A DNA stretch of 64,000 bases from Silene latifolia. Taxonomy: Eukaryota; Streptophyta; Magnoliopsida; Caryophyllales; Caryophyllaceae. The notes below the pieces were generated by a model, which ran no database searches, was not told the origin of the DNA, and worked only from the letters and a program-made list of their open reading frames with translations. Shown piece by piece: positions 60,322 to 64,000 of this stretch. The stretch spans positions 26,352,152-26,416,151 of the forward strand of contig NC_133536.1 of assembly GCF_048544455.1 (NCBI RefSeq), in the 5' to 3' direction. The position numbers were made by a program, and so were the translations under genes. The first letter of the stretch is position 1, and the number at the start of each line of letters is the position of its first letter.

Positions 60322-62933
60322 TGTAGATACCTCGTTTCTGCACCTCCCGCAAACCACCCGGTGATGATTGGGCCGCATGTTCGGTACGCGGAACGATTTG
60401 TGACAGTTCGTAAGATTATCGTCAAGTGATTGCTCAAACATTAATGTCTACCTCTTAGTTGTCGTCTACGCGCCGATACGGTCGTTTTGGCAGTAATTAG
60501 AGTACATTTGGAGTCCGGGTCAAAAACCGTCTTCGTTTCCTATAACCGTCAAATCCCGAGTCAAAGCAATGTGCTTGTCTACCTAAGGTTAATATGTCAT
60601 AAAATGTTGAGATTATATCTCATTTTGAGTCTCATGTCGCTTCATTAGGCTAAACTAAAAGTTTACATTACAAAATGTGCATTTCATTTAGTTAAAATGA
60701 CAACCCGAACTTTAGGCCCGTTTTACGAGGTGATAACTACTTTTTTTGGGTCAGGCCTATTTCACAGAAAGTTCTAGATCTTTCTTTTAGCTTTCCAACG
60801 CCACCGAAATCACCTTAATCCGAGTCTTGTAGAGAAAGTTATGCCTAAAATACGACAGGCTGTCAAACGCGTTTTCTACGCGCAGAGGAACCTACCCGGG
60901 AAAGGACGCAGCAGATGCTGCGCCTCTTCCAAGGGACGCAGCACCTGCTGCGCCTTTTCCCAGGGCTTTCTTTTTGTCAAAGTTTCCGTGTTTTAACCTA
61001 AGTCGGTTATTTCCGGATCTTTCCTTCCGTATCCTAGTCTTACCATAATTCCGTCGTGTGATTAGTATAAATAGGAGCCTTCGCTCCTCATATTTCTCAC
61101 GCGAGTGTCCGCCCTTCTCTTCTCCCTTTGCATTCTAGACTTCGTTCTTACTAATTGGCGCCTACGTGCTTGGACTTCCGACCACGTAAGCTCGGATCCT
61201 TCCGGGTACCAGCCTCTCCGTTGCATGACCGACCAATTTGACCAACTACACAATAACCAATCTAATTAATCAATTTGTTTCAATCGTTTTCCTCTTACGA
61301 GGGCACTCTCTTTGCATTCGCGTCGAGCATTCACTAGTCGATATCTTAGTTCCTTCTCGTTTCGTCAACATGTAAGTCTGAGGGTGTATAATTCCTCTTT
61401 TATTTATCGTACTTTTATTTATTGTATCACCATTGTAAGATTTATGTCGAAAACACCATTAAAACCGATTTCTAAAACCGTGCTTTAAAACTCTGATTTT
61501 GCGGATTTCCGAGATGACGTCGTCGAAAAGACGCAAAGAATCGCTGCGCCTCTTGAAGGAGCGCGATTCTGCTGCGCCTCTTCGTGAGGCTGCCGCAGTT
61601 CCTGCTTCTTTTCTTCTTCCTCGTCCTCTGTAATTCGTTTCTTTTTATTTGTTATTTGTTCGCTTGATTAATTCTTCGTCTTGATGTCATAATAATATAA
61701 TCATTCATTCACATGTTTAATTCATCAAACCCGACTTAAATCCCAAATAATCCAATATTTGCGGGTTTTCGTCATTAAATTCAATTCCGGGTTGTAGAGA
61801 TTCAATTTGTTCATATTGGGTTTCTGGAATTCGTCTTTGATATAGCTTTCATCTGTTTACTCGCATGTTCATCGCATATTCGTCATATATCATCATGTTT
61901 AGACTAGTTAATTGATTTCAATAGAGGACTCATTAATATTTTCATCATAATTTCATGTAATTAATTCGTTTGCATCCGTCTCATCCATGTCTTACTGTTT
62001 TTACGACCCATTCATATGTTAAATAACCTGTTAATCACTTCCATCCGAGTCAAATAATCTAATCAATCCTTAAAATTAACAATTAACATTAACGATTTGC
62101 AGTTCCGGCTTCACAGCCAGAACTCACCCTTGGAACAGACGCAAAGAATCGCCGCGCCTCTTCCAGAGGGCGCGATCTCTCTTGCGCTGTTCCAGGATGA
62201 GTTCTGTCCCTGAACTCCGTTTCTGCCTTGACCTAGTTTGTTTAGTCTACGTATTAACTGACTAATATCCGTAATATCACGCTAATTTCTGTTCGTTTAT
62301 TTCATTAATTTTATCCTTCATTCTTTTATTCGTTTTCTCAAATTATCCGTTTTAAAGGTATTTTCGACATAAATCGCCTATCTCATTGTAATTAATGTAA
62401 TTTCCATTATTGTAATTTATAGTTTATTGTATTTCTTCTCTTTGCTTGTATGTTTTCATATGTAAATCAACATTAAATCCAACTTCGACCCAATTGTATG
62501 CCTAACTAATTGTCAACCGATTTAGTTAAATTCTCACATGCTAGGATTAAAACTTGGATGTTGCATTGCATGCATATAACCGACGATATATCGAGTACGA
62601 ATAACTTCCCTAATCATTAGTAGAGGCCGCTATCGAGGCGGGCGGGATTAGGTGTTCGATCAAAAGAGCTTCGTAATACGTACCCTCACCCCTTACTCCA
62701 GATCTCCGTGAGCACCCGTGTTCATTGGCATCCACGAGAGTCATTCTAGACATAGAATGCTAAGGGTAACGATTGCTTAGTGTTCATGTCACTACTTTGT
62801 GTCTTGACATGACATGAGGTATTCGAACGGTTCCAATTTCCCATAAAAATTGGTGGCGACTCCATACAAAATGCAAACGCTTGTTTTTTTCCGACCTTCA
62901 CCAAGCGCCCCCGTGGGCGGCCCGCTGTCCACA
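60322..62933 (+). repeat. 3' LTR of the Ogre-like element
   Basis: 2,612 bp, nearly identical to 51532-54146 with the same start, end and TATA box (near 61076). Visible variation is concentrated in the GC-rich hairpin blocks. Confidence 0.92.
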
Positions 62934-62938
62934 CTATT

Positions 62939-63203
62939 TAATTCATCTCTTGAGGTTCTCGGCAATCAATTATCTAATTTAATAATACAACAAAATAAAT
63001 TAAAAATTAATTTAAATTATGGAGTTTGTGATTGTGTAATGACTATAAAACCTATAATAGTTTCTGTTCACTTTATTTATTTAAAATATGCTTATTTGTC
63101 ATGAGTTTCTAAATTGTGGATTGTATTTTATGGTTTAATTTATTTATTTATTTGATTATATTGATTATATTGAGTATTATTGTAGAGTATTATTGTCGAG
63201 TAT
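62939..63203. other. AT-rich flank
   Basis: No gene or repeat seen; continuation of the AT-rich DNA interrupted by the retrotransposon. Confidence 0.5.

Positions 63204-64000
<797 letters not shown>

Larger units (their letters stand above)
51532..62933 (+). mobile_element. Ogre/Tat-like Ty3/gypsy LTR retrotransposon, non-autonomous
   Basis: An 11.4-kb element with two LTRs, target duplication CTATT at 51527..51531 and 62934..62938, and TG...CA termini. The internal region begins with TTTGGCGACTGTGCTGGGGA, the type of primer-binding site I know from Ogre elements. A purine-rich tract AAAGTGGAGG precedes the 3' LTR. One gag-like ORF is open; no protease, reverse transcriptase or integrase is visible. 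It is structurally whole but lacks pol, so it depends on a partner. The LTRs are almost identical by eye, pointing to a recent insertion. Confidence 0.88.

Overview
The window reads as nuclear DNA of a flowering plant: multi-exon genes with GT/AG introns, a WAK-type receptor kinase pair, a NIP aquaporin and abundant plant transposons. Recurrent AAGACGGTCTTA-type motifs, familiar to me from Caryophyllales genomes, make that order my best guess; this is a weak inference.

Layout. 1-9.4 kb: the 5' part of a protein phosphatase 2C gene (minus strand, running off the left edge), then two tandem wall-associated-kinase-like genes (minus, three exons each). A solo LTR with perfect 5-bp target duplications sits in the second intron of the second one. 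9.69-15.16 kb: a complete-looking Mutator-like element (MULE) with long terminal inverted repeats and a probable 9-bp target duplication. It carries a degraded FAR1/MULE transposase gene (minus) convergent with a degraded plant-mobile-domain gene (plus), and arrays of a GGACGAA...TTCGTCC palindrome near both ends. 16.7-26.1 kb: a gene island with a boron-type NIP6;1-like aquaporin (plus, 5 exons, 310 aa) and a 60S ribosomal protein L7-1-like gene (minus, 5 coding exons, 246 aa).

26.2-51.5 kb: a transposon graveyard. It has a Tourist-like MITE beside a foldback element, two related Ty3/gypsy LTR copies (28.1-30.8 and 44.4-46.3 kb), and a hAT-type MITE whose empty site is preserved in the other LTR copy. 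A zone at 32.7-36.2 kb holds fragments of three host genes: a BRI1-like receptor kinase, a tryptophan/tyrosine permease with its intron, and VAMP714 exon 1. The VAMP714 exon lies inside a 4.7-kb inverted-repeat element set between (TA)n tracts. That element also contains a TAA-flanked element, which itself holds a solo LTR and a Stowaway MITE. Tandem Helitron-like units at 47.1-48.5 kb carry a MULE-type MITE with an exact empty-site comparison.

51.53-62.93 kb: an 11.4-kb LTR retrotransposon with 2.6-kb LTRs and a CTATT target duplication. Its primer-binding region resembles Ogre/Tat elements. It has one open gag-like reading frame with a duplicated zinc-knuckle module and no visible pol, so it looks non-autonomous and young. 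The last kilobase is AT-rich with a long (TTG)n tract.

The five host genes show no common pathway: PP2C and WAKL proteins act in signalling, NIP6-like in boric acid transport, and RPL7-1 in ribosomes. All coordinates and exon joins were read by eye; no database search was possible.
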